This document shows, piece after piece, positions 26,859-36,569 of a stretch of 64,000 bases of DNA. Position 1 is the stretch's first letter. Every line of letters starts with the position of its first letter. This stretch comes from Pseudomonas palleroniana (GTDB lineage: Bacteria > Pseudomonadota > Gammaproteobacteria > Pseudomonadales > Pseudomonadaceae): the NCBI RefSeq assembly GCF_003031675.1, contig NZ_PYWX01000017.1, forward strand, positions 1 through 64,000, read 5' to 3'. The notes under the pieces are model-generated. The model was not told the origin of the DNA. It did not search any database and saw only the letters and a list, made by a program, of their open reading frames with translations. Made by a program: the position numbers and the translations under genes.

Positions 26859-28562
26859 CTAACGCAAGGCCCGGCGCAGTACTTTACCCACCGTGGTCTT
26901 GGGCAGTTCGATGCTGCGGAACTCCACATACCTTGGCACCTTGTACCCCGTCAGGTATTCCCGGCAGTGGGCGAGGATCTGTTCCTGGGTCAGGTTCGGG
27001 TCCTTGCGCACCACAATGATCTTCACCCGCTCCCCCGTCACCGGGTCTTCCACACCGATGGCCGCCACTTCACCCACTCCCGGATGCATCGCCACCACAT
27101 CTTCGATTTCATTGGGGTACACGTTGAAGCCCGATACCAGGATCATGTCTTTCTTGCGGTCGACCAGCCGGATATAGCCACGCTCGTCCATCACACCGAT
27201 ATCCCCGGTCGACAGCCAGCCTTCGTCATCCAGCACTTCGGCGGTTTCCTTGGGCCGCTTCCAGTAACCCTGCATCACCTGCGGGCCACGTACTTGCAGT
27301 TCGCCTTGCTCGCCGATGTCGGCCAGTTCGCCGTCCTCTCGCATGAAGCGCACCCAGGTCGAGGGCAATGGCACGCCGATGCTACCGGTGAACTCCATCT
27401 CGCGCATGCGCGCAATGTCGATGGGGCTGATGCTGACCACCGGTGAGCACTCGGTGAGGCCGTAGCCTTCGATGATCGGTAACCCGGTGACTTCCTTCCA
27501 GCGCTTGGCCACGGCCGTGTGGGTGGCCATGCCACCGGCGATCACCATGCGCAGCGCAGAAAAATCCCGGGCACAGAACTCTTTGTTCTCCAGCAAACCA
27601 TTGAACAACGTGTTGACCCCGGCAATCCCGTTGAAGCGCTCTTTACGCAGGATCATCTGCACGCGTTTCACATCACGCGGGTTGGCGATCAGGATGTTGC
27701 GCCCGCCCAGGCACATGAACATCAAGCAGTTCACCGTCAGGGAAAAGATGTGGTACAGCGGCAGCAAGGTGACGTTGGTTTCCTGCTGGTTCTGGTCCAG
27801 TTGGTCACCGACCCAGGCCTTGGCTTGCAGCAGGTTGGCGATAATATTGCGGTGGCTGAGCATCACGCCCTTGGCGTCGCCCGTCGTACCACCGGTGTAT
27901 TGCAGGAAGGCCAGGTCGTCGAGGGCCATCGCCACCGGAAAATGATGCTGCGCCCGCCCTTGCTTGAGCACCTCGTTGAAGCGCAACGCCCCCGGCAGCT
28001 TGAATGCCGGCACCTGCTTCTGCACGCTGCGCAGGATGAAGTTCATGGCTGCGCCCTTGAAGGTGCCGAGCAAATCGCCGATGGCCGCCACCACCACGCG
28101 TTTGACACAGCTGCCGGCGATGACCTTTTCCAGGGTGTAGGCGAAATTCTCGAAGATCACCACGGTTTCGGCCTCGCTGTCCTTGAGCAGGTGCTTGAGC
28201 TCATGGGAGGTGTACAACGGGTTGACGTTGACCACCACCGCACCGGCCAGGATGGTGCCGAGCAGGCAGATCGGATATTGCAGGCAGTTGGGCATCATCA
28301 ACGCCACGCGGTCGCCCTTCTTCACGCCCTGCCCCTGTAGCCAGGCCGCAAACGCGACCCCTTGCGCGTGCCAATCGGCGTAGGTCATCTCGGTGCCGAT
28401 GCTGACATAGGCGACCCGCTCGCGAAATTTTTCCAGGTGCTCCACGAACACCTCGCGCAGCGACGGGTAGTCCTCGATCCCCGCGTCGATGTCTGCCGGC
28501 ACGCCGGGCAGGTAAGCGTTCAACCAGACCCGTTCGGTTTGTTCCAGGCTTACAGCGTTCAT
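26859..28562 (-). CDS. fadD: Long-chain fatty-acyl-CoA ligase (FadD type)
   Basis: A 567-residue ANL-superfamily enzyme that activates fatty acids to acyl-CoA with ATP. Visible motifs are the phosphate-binding YTGGTTGDAKGVMLSH near residue 215, GYGLTECSP near 360, and the C-terminal LSTGDIGVMDERGYIRLVDR near 440 with KKDMI. Length and motifs fit FadD-like ligases. I use the gene symbol in the family sense because Pseudomonas has several paralogues. The ATG at 28562 has AAGGAG eight bases upstream. An upstream extension overlapping the thiolase gene is not supported. It follows the thiolase gene by 31 bases in the same operon direction. Confidence 0.9.
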   Translation of the reverse strand: MNAVSLEQTERVWLNAYLPGVPADIDAGIEDYPSLREVFVEHLEKFRERVAYVSIGTEMTYADWHAQGVAFAAWLQGQGVKKGDRVALMMPNCLQYPICLLGTILAGAVVVNVNPLYTSHELKHLLKDSEAETVVIFENFAYTLEKVIAGSCVKRVVVAAIGDLLGTFKGAAMNFILRSVQKQVPAFKLPGALRFNEVLKQGRAQHHFPVAMALDDLAFLQYTGGTTGDAKGVMLSHRNIIANLLQAKAWVGDQLDQNQQETNVTLLPLYHIFSLTVNCLMFMCLGGRNILIANPRDVKRVQMILRKERFNGIAGVNTLFNGLLENKEFCARDFSALRMVIAGGMATHTAVAKRWKEVTGLPIIEGYGLTECSPVVSISPIDIARMREMEFTGSIGVPLPSTWVRFMREDGELADIGEQGELQVRGPQVMQGYWKRPKETAEVLDDEGWLSTGDIGVMDERGYIRLVDRKKDMILVSGFNVYPNEIEDVVAMHPGVGEVAAIGVEDPVTGERVKIIVVRKDPNLTQEQILAHCREYLTGYKVPRYVEFRSIELPKTTVGKVLRRALR

Positions 28563-28572
28563 GGCAGTCTCC

Positions 28573-28586
28573 TTGTTGTTGTTTTT
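28573..28586 (-). promoter_or_regulatory. Candidate Hfq/Crc site before the acyl-CoA ligase gene
   Basis: AAAAACAACAACAA on the coding strand abuts GGAG of the ribosome-binding site and holds several overlapping AANAANAA motifs. It is the strongest such site in the window. Confidence 0.6.
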
Positions 28587-28593
28587 GACAGCG

Positions 28594-29892
28594 CTATTTT
28601 TCGACGATCGCAGTAATGCCCAGCCCGCCCGCCGCACAAATCGAAATCAAACCGCGCCCGCCGCCGTTCTGATCGATCATTTTAGCCAACGCCGCCAATT
28701 GCCTGCCGCCCGTGGCGGCAAATGGGTGGCCACAGCCCAGCGAGCCACCGTTGACGTTCATCTTGGCGCGGTCAACGCTGCCCAACGGCGCGTCCAGGCC
28801 CAGGCGCTCGCGGCAGTAATCGGCGTCTTCCCAGGCTTTGAGGGTGCACAACACCTGGGCAGCGAAGGCTTCGTGGATCTCGAAGAAATCGAAATCGGCA
28901 AAGCTCAGGCCCTCGCGCTGGAGCATGCGCGGCACGGCATAGGCCGGGGCCATCAGCAGGCCCTCGGTGCCGTCGACAAAATTCACTGCCGCCGTTTCGC
29001 CGGTGCGCAGATAGGCCAACACCGGCAGGCCCCGTTCGGCGGCCCAGGCTTCACTGGCCAGCAGCACCACCGAGGCGCCGTCCGTCAATGGCGTGGAGTT
29101 GCCCGCCGTGAGGGTGCCGTTCTGGCGGTCATAGGCCGGGGCGAGCCCGGCGAGTTTTTCCAGGCGGGTGTCGGCGCGCAGGTTGTTGTCCCGCGTGAGC
29201 CCCCGATAGGGGCTGATCAAATCGTCGAAAAAGCCGCGTTTGTAGGCCGCGTCCAACCGCTGATGGCTGGTGAGGGCCAATTCATCCTGGGCCAGGCGCT
29301 TGATCTGCCAGCGTCTGGCCATTTCTTCGCAGTGCTCGCCCATGGACAAACCGGTGCGCGGCTCGCCGTTGCGCGGCAGCAATGGCTTGAAGAACATCGA
29401 GGGGCGGACCTTGAACAGCGCCTTGGCCTTGTCGCCCAGGCTTTTGCCCCGGTTGGCCGCGAGCAAGGTATGCCGCAAGGACTCATTGATGCCGATGGGC
29501 GCGTCGGAGGTGGTGTCGGAACCACCGGCAATGCCCACGTCGATCTGGCCCAGGGCAATTTTATTGGCCACCAGCAAGGCGGCTTCAAGGCCGGTGCCGC
29601 AGGCTTGCTGCACGTCGTACGCAGGGGTTTGCGGCGACAGCGTGGTCGACAGCAAGGACTCGCGCGCCAGGTTGAAATCCCGCGAATGCTTGATCACCGC
29701 GCCGGCGGCAAACTCGCCCAGACGCTGGCCATGCAGGTTGTAGCGGTCGACCAGTCCTTGTAACGCAGCCACCAGCAGGTCCTGGTTGCTGTCGTGGGCG
29801 TACACCGTGTTGGAGCGGGCGAACGGAATACGGTTGCCGCCGATAATCGCCACGCGGCGGGTCGGGGCCGGATTGAAGCTGTAGTCACTCAT
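28594..29892 (-). CDS. Acetyl-CoA C-acyltransferase (thiolase, FadI-like)
   Basis: A 432-residue thiolase that would cleave 3-ketoacyl-CoA to acetyl-CoA and a shortened acyl-CoA. The nucleophilic cysteine is in QQACGTGLEAAL near residue 96. The C-terminal GHPFAATGGRQ near 385 and CAAGGLGI near 420 carry the catalytic His and second Cys. Its length of about 430 and N-terminus (RRVAIIGGNRIPFARSNT) are closer to FadI than to the shorter FadA. The ATG overlaps the MaoC gene stop by four bases, and fadD follows. Beta-oxidation is the likely pathway. Confidence 0.92.
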   Translation of the reverse strand: MSDYSFNPAPTRRVAIIGGNRIPFARSNTVYAHDSNQDLLVAALQGLVDRYNLHGQRLGEFAAGAVIKHSRDFNLARESLLSTTLSPQTPAYDVQQACGTGLEAALLVANKIALGQIDVGIAGGSDTTSDAPIGINESLRHTLLAANRGKSLGDKAKALFKVRPSMFFKPLLPRNGEPRTGLSMGEHCEEMARRWQIKRLAQDELALTSHQRLDAAYKRGFFDDLISPYRGLTRDNNLRADTRLEKLAGLAPAYDRQNGTLTAGNSTPLTDGASVVLLASEAWAAERGLPVLAYLRTGETAAVNFVDGTEGLLMAPAYAVPRMLQREGLSFADFDFFEIHEAFAAQVLCTLKAWEDADYCRERLGLDAPLGSVDRAKMNVNGGSLGCGHPFAATGGRQLAALAKMIDQNGGGRGLISICAAGGLGITAIVEK

Positions 29893-30779
29893 CGACAGGT
29901 CTCATTCCAGATAAACAAGCCGCGCATATGCGGTTTATCGCCGGCGAAATTGCGCACTTCAAACTCGCGGCGTGGGCCGCTCACGGGGTGGCTCCACAGA
30001 ACGACCTGGCCGGGCAGGAAGATCGGTAACTTGAAGTCGCAATCGGCTTGCGCCTGGTCCACGCCACCGGGCGGTTGCTGCGCGGCCAGGGCTCGGCCCA
30101 GGGTCCACATGCCGTGGGCGATGGCGCGGCGGAAACCGAAGAGCCTGGCACCGATCACCGAGGTGTGAATCGGGTTGAAGTCCCCCGATACCTGAGCAAA
30201 GCGTCGGCCCAGGTCGGCGGGCAACACCCAACGCTGGGTGCGCAACAGGCCCTCTTCCTGCAACGGCAACCCGTCAGTCCAGGGCTCGCCGACGGGGTTG
30301 TGCACGTCGCGGCGCAGGTACAGGCTGTCGCTTTCCCACACCAGCGTGCCGGCACTGTAGGCACGGGTGGCAATGCTCAGCGCCTGCCCCTTGGGGTGGG
30401 CGACCCAGCGCTCGCAGTACACCTCCAGGCGCAGGGCCTGGCCCTCCGCCAGCCGCTGATGCTGCCGAATGCGGTTGGCCAGATGCACCATGCCGCTGGC
30501 CGGGTAGGGAAAACTCGGCCGAGTCAGCAGCAGCAAATGCAAGGGAAACGCCAGCACGTGGGGATACGACAGCGGCACGCCCTGCTCGCGGCGAAAACCG
30601 CAGGCGCGGCCGTAGGCGGCAATGCCGCTGGCGGACAATTCCACGGCTGAGCGCACCAGCCGCTCCTGGGGCAACAACGGGGCGCCATCGAGCGTGGGTT
30701 TGCGCAAGGCGCGCAGGCCGCCCAGCAACAGCTGGGTGCGGGTCGGCGGCGGGTCGATGATCTGTGTCACGTAGTCCAT
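29889..30779 (-). CDS. MaoC-family acyl-CoA/acyl-ACP dehydratase
   Basis: A 296-residue hotdog-fold protein. The hydratase-2 motif appears in the C-terminal half as FAQVSGDFNPIHTS near residue 195, with the Asp/His catalytic pair, then GFRRAIAHGMWTLGRAL. The N-terminal half looks like a second, degenerate hotdog. It would hydrate enoyl-CoA in the same pathway as the neighbouring reductase and thiolase. It is spaced three bases from the FabG-like gene and overlaps the thiolase gene by ATGA, so it is fully within the operon. Confidence 0.88.
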   Translation of the reverse strand: MDYVTQIIDPPPTRTQLLLGGLRALRKPTLDGAPLLPQERLVRSAVELSASGIAAYGRACGFRREQGVPLSYPHVLAFPLHLLLLTRPSFPYPASGMVHLANRIRQHQRLAEGQALRLEVYCERWVAHPKGQALSIATRAYSAGTLVWESDSLYLRRDVHNPVGEPWTDGLPLQEEGLLRTQRWVLPADLGRRFAQVSGDFNPIHTSVIGARLFGFRRAIAHGMWTLGRALAAQQPPGGVDQAQADCDFKLPIFLPGQVVLWSHPVSGPRREFEVRNFAGDKPHMRGLFIWNETCR

Positions 30780-30782
30780 GGC

Positions 30783-32126
30783 TCAAGCCCCCAGCAGGCT
30801 TTGCCCGCACACACGTACGACTTGGCCGTTGACCCCGCCCGAGGCCGGGTGGGCCAGCCAGGCGATGGTCTCGGCCACGTCAATTGGCTGGCCGCCCTGG
30901 GACAGCGAGTTCATGCGCCGCCCCGCTTCGCGGATCATCAGCGGGATCTTCGCCGTCATCTGGGTTTCGATAAACCCGGGCGCGACGGCGTTGACCGTCA
31001 CCTGCTGCGCGGCCGCGCGCGAGGCCAAGCCCTGCACCAGGCCAATCACGCCAGCCTTGGAGGTGGCGTAATTGCTTTGCCCCAGGTTGCCGGCTATCCC
31101 GGATATCGACGAGACACAAACAATGCGCCCGCCCGCCTTCAAACCCTGGCTTTGCAGCAACGCCTCACTGAGTTGCAGGGGCGCTTGCAGGTTGACCGCC
31201 AGCACCTCACGCCAGGCGGTTTCGGTCATCTTGGCGATGGTCTTGTCGCGGGTGATCCCGGCGTTGTGCACCACCACGTCAAAGGCACCGTATTGACTGG
31301 CATGCGCCTGCAACAAGGCGGCCGCATCGGCGGCGGTGATGTCCAGCGGCAACGCCGAGCCGCCCACGCTGCCGGCCGCCTGCTGCAGTGCGTCCTGGGC
31401 CTGGGGGACGTCGACGCACACGACATGGGCACCGTCGCGGGCCAGCACTTGGGCAATGGCCAGGCCGATCCCGCGTGAGGCGCCGGTAACCAGGGCGCGA
31501 CGACCGGCAAAGGGCTTTTCCCAATTGACGGTGACGTGCCCTTCCACCGGCTTCTCCAGGCGTACCACCTGCCCCGACACATAGGCCGAACGGCGTGACA
31601 GAAAGAAACGCAGGCTGCTGTCGAGCGCCTCTTCAGCGCCCGGCGCGACGTAAATCAATTGCACGGTGATGGCCCGCCGCAGTTCCTTGGCCAGGGAACG
31701 CACCAGCCCTTCCAGGGCTCGTTGGGCGATGGCCTGGGGCAAATCGCTGCAATGTTCCGGCGCCGTGCCGAGCACCACCACCCGACCGTGATGGCCGAGG
31801 CGCTTGGCATTGGCGTGGAAGAACAGGTAAAGCTCATCGAGTTGCTCGACATCCACCACACCACTGGCGTCGAACACCGCGCCCTGCACCTTGAGCGTGG
31901 ACGGCGCCTGGAGGGTCGCCGGGGTGGCGACGACTGTGTCAGTGGTGCTGAAGATCTGTTGCACCTGTGGCGCCAGGCGCCCGGCCCCGGCGACGATCAC
32001 CGGGTTGGCCAGGCCAGGCTGGCCGCTGCGATGGCGTTGCAGCGGCAACGGTTGCGGCAGGCCAATGGCCTGGGCCAGGCGACGCCCCCAGGACGAATTG
32101 ACGAATGAAAGGTAGCTGTCACTCAT
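30783..32126 (-). CDS. 3-oxoacyl-[ACP/CoA] reductase, FabG4-like
   Basis: A 447-residue protein of the high-molecular-weight FabG class: a degenerate N-terminal Rossmann domain (about residues 1-200), then a complete SDR domain with VTGASRGIGLAIA near 215, NAG in VVHNAGITRD near 295 and the YATSKAG active site near 355. Such two-domain FabG proteins use acyl-CoA or acyl-ACP and NADH. Position between FadE and MaoC fits 3-hydroxyacyl-CoA oxidation/reduction. I took the ATG at 32126. An in-frame GTG at 32138 is possible. Confidence 0.88.
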   Translation of the reverse strand: MSDSYLSFVNSSWGRRLAQAIGLPQPLPLQRHRSGQPGLANPVIVAGAGRLAPQVQQIFSTTDTVVATPATLQAPSTLKVQGAVFDASGVVDVEQLDELYLFFHANAKRLGHHGRVVVLGTAPEHCSDLPQAIAQRALEGLVRSLAKELRRAITVQLIYVAPGAEEALDSSLRFFLSRRSAYVSGQVVRLEKPVEGHVTVNWEKPFAGRRALVTGASRGIGLAIAQVLARDGAHVVCVDVPQAQDALQQAAGSVGGSALPLDITAADAAALLQAHASQYGAFDVVVHNAGITRDKTIAKMTETAWREVLAVNLQAPLQLSEALLQSQGLKAGGRIVCVSSISGIAGNLGQSNYATSKAGVIGLVQGLASRAAAQQVTVNAVAPGFIETQMTAKIPLMIREAGRRMNSLSQGGQPIDVAETIAWLAHPASGGVNGQVVRVCGQSLLGA

Positions 32127-32180
32127 ATCGGTACTCACTCACTTGCTCTGTAAACGCGGCCCCACACTGGCCGCATTCGC

Positions 32181-34706
32181 CTAGTTGACCGGGGCGTTTT
32201 CGTTTTGGGCGGTGCGGCGCCTGGCCTTGGGTTCCAACGCCTGCTGGCGCTGCTGCAAGGCTTCCAGCAAGCCGAAGTCCTGCGGGAAGTCGTCGACCTG
32301 GATGCCGTGGTCGGCGTATTCCACATAACGCCCGAGCAAGGCGTCTTCGTCGTCGCTGATCAGGTCCAGCGCCCGCGCTTTGACGCGCCAGGCGGTAAAG
32401 GCGGTGGTGGAAATCGGCATCGGCTCGATCAGACCCTGCTTGACGGCAGACTTGAGGCGCGCGTCGATCAGCTCTACCTGCGGCAGCAAACGGAAGCCCA
32501 GTTCGCCATAGGCCAGCTTGTCGATTTCCGGCCGAGGGATGTAGGAATTGGCCAACAGACGGTCACGGGTTTCGCCGGGGGTCTGCACCACCTCAGCCAC
32601 CTGTGCCAGCAAACGGTCCGAAGGTTTGCGCAGGGGAATACCGAAGGGGAAACTCAAGCCTCGCACCACCCGTGCGGCCGCTTTCGAAGGGTAATTATCG
32701 AGCACTTCGGCCAACGCTTCGTGGGCGCGCAGCAACGCATCCTGGGCAGCCCAATGCACCAGCGGCAGGTCGGCCTGGGGCCGGTCATCATCTTCAAAAC
32801 GTTTGAGCACGCAGGACAAGATGTACAGCTGCGACAGAATGTCCCCCAGGCGCCCGGTGATACTTTCCTTGCGCTTGAGGGCACCGCCCAGCACGCCCAT
32901 GGAAATGTCCGAGATCAGCGCCAGCACCACCGACAGCCGGTTGGCCTGCCGGTAGTAGGACGCCAGCGCCGGGTCGGTCTTGGCCGGTGCAGCAATCAGT
33001 CGCCCGCCCGTCAGCGAATGCACGGCGGCGCGCACGGTGTTGGCCAGCACAAAGCTCAGATGGCCGAACATCGCACTGTCGAACGCTTCCAGCGCCTTGC
33101 GCCGGTCCGAGTGGTGCGCCGCTTCCATCTCGCGGAACACGTAGGGATGGCAACGGATCAGGCCCTGGCCGAAGATGATCAGGCAGCGAGTCATGATGTT
33201 CGCCCCCTCCACCGTGATCGCAATCGGGCTCTGCTGGTAGGCGCGGGCCAGGAAGTTGTTCGGCCCCATGCAGATGCCCTTGCCGGCGACGATGTCCATG
33301 CCGTCGTTGACGATCATCCGCGCCCGTTCGGTGACGTGGTATTTGGCGATGGCCGAAATCACCGAAGGTTTCTCGCCGGCATCCAGGGATGCCACCGAGA
33401 CCTTGCGCACGGCGTCGCAGGCATACAAGTGCCCGGCCATGCGCGCCAAGGGTGCCTGTACGCCTTCGAACTTGCCGATCGGCAAACCGAACTGCTTGCG
33501 CATCGCCGCATAGGCGGTGGTGCCGCGCACCGCGACCTTGCCCAGGCCGACGTTAGCCGAAGGCAAGGAAATCGCGCGGCCGGCGGCCAGGCATTCCATC
33601 AACATGCGCCAGCCATTGCCGACTTGTTCGCGTCCGCCGATCACCCACTCCAGCGGGATGAACACATCCTTGCCGGTGGTCGGACCGTTCTGGAAGACCG
33701 CGTTGAGTGGCCAGTGACGACGACCACTGTTCACCCCCGGATGAGCCGTCGGAATCAATGCGCAGGTGATCCCCAACGAGCCCGGCTGGCCGAGCAGCCC
33801 GTCCGGGTCTTCGGCGCGAAATGCCAGGCCCAGCACCGTGGCGATCGGGCCCAGAGTGATGTAGCGCTTGTCCCAGGTCACTTTGAAACCCAACACCTCC
33901 TCGCCCTCGTGCACGCCTTTGCAGACGACCCCCAGGTCCGGAATCGCCCCGGCGTCGGAGCCGGCGTAAGGGCTGGTCAGTGCAAAGCAGGGAATGTCTT
34001 CGCCCCGCGCCAGACGTGGCAGGTAATAGTTGCGCTGGGCATCGGTGCCGTAATGCAGCAGCAATTCCGCCGGGCCGAGGGAGTTGGGCACCATCACCGA
34101 AATCGCCGCCGCCGAGCAGCGCGTCGACAACTTCATCACCACCTGGGAATGGGCGTAGTGGGAGAAGCCTTTGCCGCCGTACTGCTTGGGAATGATCATG
34201 CCGAGGAAGCCGGCGTCCTTGGTGTACTGCCAGGCTTCAGGGGACATGTCCTGCCAGACCTGGGTGGTTTCCCAGTCGTTGGCGATGTCACACAGGGTTT
34301 CGACCTCGTTGTCGAGGAAGGCTTGCTCTTCGGCGCTCAGGCGCGCCGGTGCCGCGTTGAGCAGGCGCGCCCAATTGGGTTTGCCACTGAACAACTCGGC
34401 GTCCCACCACACAGTACCGGACTCGATGGCGGCGCGCTCTGTGTCGGACATCGCCGGCATGATCGTACGAAACAGCTCCAGCGCCTTGCTCGACAACAAG
34501 CTGCGGCGCAGCGGCTTGAGGCTCATCAACAAGGCGGGTAACACCACCAGCACCGCCGCGACGGTGGCGCCGAAGCCTGCCACCGCGTTGAACAGGTAAC
34601 CCATCGCCAGCCAGACCAGGCCAGCGCCAAGCCAAACCGCAGCGGCGGCTTGTCGATATGCCAGGGCAATCGCTGCTGCGACACCTATCAATAACCAGAT
34701 AACCAT
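32181..34706 (-). CDS. fadE: Acyl-CoA dehydrogenase FadE
   Basis: An 841-residue flavoprotein starting the beta-oxidation cycle. The N-terminus MVIWLLIGVAAAIALAYRQ plus a second hydrophobic stretch are membrane segments, as in the large FadE/DUF1974 class. The acyl-CoA dehydrogenase core follows (CFALTSPYAGSDAGAIPDLG near residue 235, GREQVGNGWRMLMECLAAGRAISLP near 360). The DUF1974 C-terminal region makes up the rest. E. coli FadE is about 814 residues, so length is normal. The ATG at 34706 has AGAGG at good spacing. The longer open frame upstream is not supported. It is the first gene of the fadE-fabG-maoC-thiolase-fadD run. Confidence 0.93.
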   Translation of the reverse strand: MVIWLLIGVAAAIALAYRQAAAAVWLGAGLVWLAMGYLFNAVAGFGATVAAVLVVLPALLMSLKPLRRSLLSSKALELFRTIMPAMSDTERAAIESGTVWWDAELFSGKPNWARLLNAAPARLSAEEQAFLDNEVETLCDIANDWETTQVWQDMSPEAWQYTKDAGFLGMIIPKQYGGKGFSHYAHSQVVMKLSTRCSAAAISVMVPNSLGPAELLLHYGTDAQRNYYLPRLARGEDIPCFALTSPYAGSDAGAIPDLGVVCKGVHEGEEVLGFKVTWDKRYITLGPIATVLGLAFRAEDPDGLLGQPGSLGITCALIPTAHPGVNSGRRHWPLNAVFQNGPTTGKDVFIPLEWVIGGREQVGNGWRMLMECLAAGRAISLPSANVGLGKVAVRGTTAYAAMRKQFGLPIGKFEGVQAPLARMAGHLYACDAVRKVSVASLDAGEKPSVISAIAKYHVTERARMIVNDGMDIVAGKGICMGPNNFLARAYQQSPIAITVEGANIMTRCLIIFGQGLIRCHPYVFREMEAAHHSDRRKALEAFDSAMFGHLSFVLANTVRAAVHSLTGGRLIAAPAKTDPALASYYRQANRLSVVLALISDISMGVLGGALKRKESITGRLGDILSQLYILSCVLKRFEDDDRPQADLPLVHWAAQDALLRAHEALAEVLDNYPSKAAARVVRGLSFPFGIPLRKPSDRLLAQVAEVVQTPGETRDRLLANSYIPRPEIDKLAYGELGFRLLPQVELIDARLKSAVKQGLIEPMPISTTAFTAWRVKARALDLISDDEDALLGRYVEYADHGIQVDDFPQDFGLLEALQQRQQALEPKARRRTAQNENAPVN

Positions 34707-34812
34707 GGGGGATACCTCTACTTGATCCAGAACAACTCGATTCAGGGCAGGCTGTTGCACGGCAGATCGAAATGAGCTGCTGCGTAAAGCCACACTACAA
34801 ACTTGAAAAGAC

Positions 34813-34837
34813 AAATTCAAATTTTGTTTTGAAATTT
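34813..34837. promoter_or_regulatory. AT-rich imperfect palindrome upstream of fadE
   Basis: AAATTCAAA (34813-34821) and TTTTGAAATTT (34827-34837) form imperfect inverted arms within a strongly AT-rich block about 110 bases before fadE. The rest of 34838-35007 shows no gene. It should hold the fadL transcript end. No clear intrinsic terminator is seen. Confidence 0.35.
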
Positions 34838-35007
34838 TTATTTAATCGTTTGGCGAAAAAATACCAGGCTGAACACGTCAGCCTTTCAGGTTATAAAGGA
34901 AAATATCAGGACCATCACAAGGGCCAACCGCCCAATCCGACGACAGTGTGGAGCCGAGCCTCTAGATGCGCTGGACGCCCTGCCCCACGACTGCCGTGCC
35001 AGACGCT

Positions 35008-36453
35008 TTAGAACTTGTAGGTGGCCGACAGGCTGACCACATCACCAGACGACTCGGCCTTGCCATCCAACTGCGCGGCTCCGAGGCGATCCACGTTCTT
35101 GGTCCTCAGGTTGACCTTCTCGACGAACTGGTGCGAATACGCGGCATCCACCGACAGGCCAGGCACGGCCTTGATGTCATAACCGGCACCGAACGCCAGG
35201 AAGTAGCGGTCACCATCAGGAATCCGTGGGTCTCGGGTTGAATTGCGGGTGGGGGTCTGGTCGTACGCCACACCGGCACGCAGGGTCAGTTCGTCGGTGG
35301 CTTTGTAATCGCCGCCAATCGACGTCATCCAGGCGTTCTTGTAGTTGTAGGGAATAGCGACAATCGTCGAACCTTGCGACTTGAGCGTCAGGTCCTGGAA
35401 CGAAGACCATTCGGTCCACATCACGCTCACACCCAACGCCCAGCGGTCATTGAACTGGTGCACCCAGTCAACGGCGGCGGTCGCCGGAATGTCCAGCTGA
35501 GTACTGGCATGCGCGCCATCCGGGAACAGCTTGAGGCCGGGATAAGCCATTTCAACCAGGGTTTCGCCGTTTGGACCGATCGGGTTGGTCATGGCGTTGC
35601 GGCCAATGGCATCCGTGTAAATGTTGTATTTACCGGTCATCTTGTTTTTGATCTTGGCGTGATAGTTCAGGCCCAGTGTGTCTTGCAGCGTCGGCTTCCA
35701 GACAATGCCGCCAAACCAGCCCACTGAACTGTTATCGACTTTCACACGCATCAGTGAATGCCCGACACCGGTTGGAAAACCAGTGCCTCCCAGCCCGGGA
35801 GAAACGTCCGCAGCCGCCAGCAAGTCAATGTTCTGGCTGACAAAGCCTTGGCTGCGCTGATAGATCAGGCCGGCACCCACCGAGAACTCATCATTGACTT
35901 TGAACGAGAGGGAGCCTGTGAGGCCGACCGTTTCGATTTTGGTGTCGACCGCGAAATCGCGCAGCTTCGAGTTCTGATCCCAAGTGGTTTTCATGCCCTG
36001 GGGTACCACCTGGCTCAGGCCAAAGGCGAACCGGTCGCCGATGGGCACCACCAGAAAGCCGGTCGGCAGCCAGGCGGTAAAGCCACCTTGCCCGCCATTG
36101 TTGGTATTGAGAGCCGGATCGCCCAAGGTCCCTTGATCATCCAGAACCGGCGTATTGGTCACCGGGTTGCCGTTGTGGTCAAAAGCCTGGCCGGAGTATT
36201 TGATCTTGACCCGAGCATAATCGACCGTCTGCTGCGCAATGGTGGAGTCGATGAACGCCATTGCCGCCGGGTTGTTGTAGGCCGCACTCGGATCGTTCTT
36301 GAACAGTGAACCGCCCCCGAATGCACGCCCCCAACCCGGTGCGCCGTAGGTAGGCGTAGAAAACCCGCCCGCCTCGACCGGCCCCGTGGTCATCAGGCCG
36401 CCCAGCAAGGCCAGCCCCAGTAACGTGTGAGCGTGTGGTTTCTTATTATTCAT
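35008..36453 (-). CDS. fadL: Outer-membrane long-chain fatty-acid transporter FadL family
   Basis: A 481-residue OmpP1/FadL porin. A signal peptide covers roughly residues 1-28 (LLGLALLGGLMTTGPVEAGG). The family N-terminal hatch signature follows (ARAFGGGSLFKNDPSAAYNNPAAM near 45-65). Many amphipathic beta strands end in the terminal phenylalanine of SLSATYKF. FadL channels take up fatty acids and also n-alkanes, so location between FadE and AlkB is meaningful. TAAGGAG lies seven bases before the ATG, inside an AATAATAA sequence. The downstream region to fadE lacks a strong terminator. Confidence 0.92.
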   Translation of the reverse strand: MNNKKPHAHTLLGLALLGGLMTTGPVEAGGFSTPTYGAPGWGRAFGGGSLFKNDPSAAYNNPAAMAFIDSTIAQQTVDYARVKIKYSGQAFDHNGNPVTNTPVLDDQGTLGDPALNTNNGGQGGFTAWLPTGFLVVPIGDRFAFGLSQVVPQGMKTTWDQNSKLRDFAVDTKIETVGLTGSLSFKVNDEFSVGAGLIYQRSQGFVSQNIDLLAAADVSPGLGGTGFPTGVGHSLMRVKVDNSSVGWFGGIVWKPTLQDTLGLNYHAKIKNKMTGKYNIYTDAIGRNAMTNPIGPNGETLVEMAYPGLKLFPDGAHASTQLDIPATAAVDWVHQFNDRWALGVSVMWTEWSSFQDLTLKSQGSTIVAIPYNYKNAWMTSIGGDYKATDELTLRAGVAYDQTPTRNSTRDPRIPDGDRYFLAFGAGYDIKAVPGLSVDAAYSHQFVEKVNLRTKNVDRLGAAQLDGKAESSGDVVSLSATYKF

Positions 36454-36463
36454 GCGGTACTCC

Positions 36464-36473
36464 TTATTATTAT
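36464..36473 (-). promoter_or_regulatory. Candidate Hfq/Crc site before fadL
   Basis: ATAATAATAA on the coding strand contains AATAATAA and runs straight into the GGAG ribosome-binding site. A second AATAATAAG lies at codons 2-4 of the gene (36441-36450). Confidence 0.5.
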
Positions 36474-36498
36474 CTACGCCCGGCCCCTGCCGGTGTTC

Positions 36499-36540
36499 GG
36501 TACCCGAACAGGCGCCTCTGGCGAGGCGCCTGTGTGTACC
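36499..36540 (-). terminator. GC hairpin after the first PraB gene
   Basis: A 9-bp perfect stem CAGGCGCCT/AGGCGCCTG (36509-36517/36524-36532) sits inside a shorter GGTAC/GTACC outer stem. It lies downstream of the praB stop and upstream of fadL. There is no T-run, so terminator function is probable but not certain. Confidence 0.45.
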
Positions 36541-36569
36541 GGGGGTGATCAGCCCTCAGGAGTTACGGT

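Noticed and set aside
26470..27446. Plus-strand frames across the repeat region (130 and 243 residues)
   Set aside because: They run through the duplicated repeat modules and into the antisense of the acyl-CoA ligase gene, so they reflect the repeats rather than genes.
32205..34541. 778-residue plus-strand frame opposite fadE
   Set aside because: It is an antisense shadow of a high-GC gene. The His/Gln/Arg-rich composition has no family pattern, while the minus-strand frame is a clear FadE.
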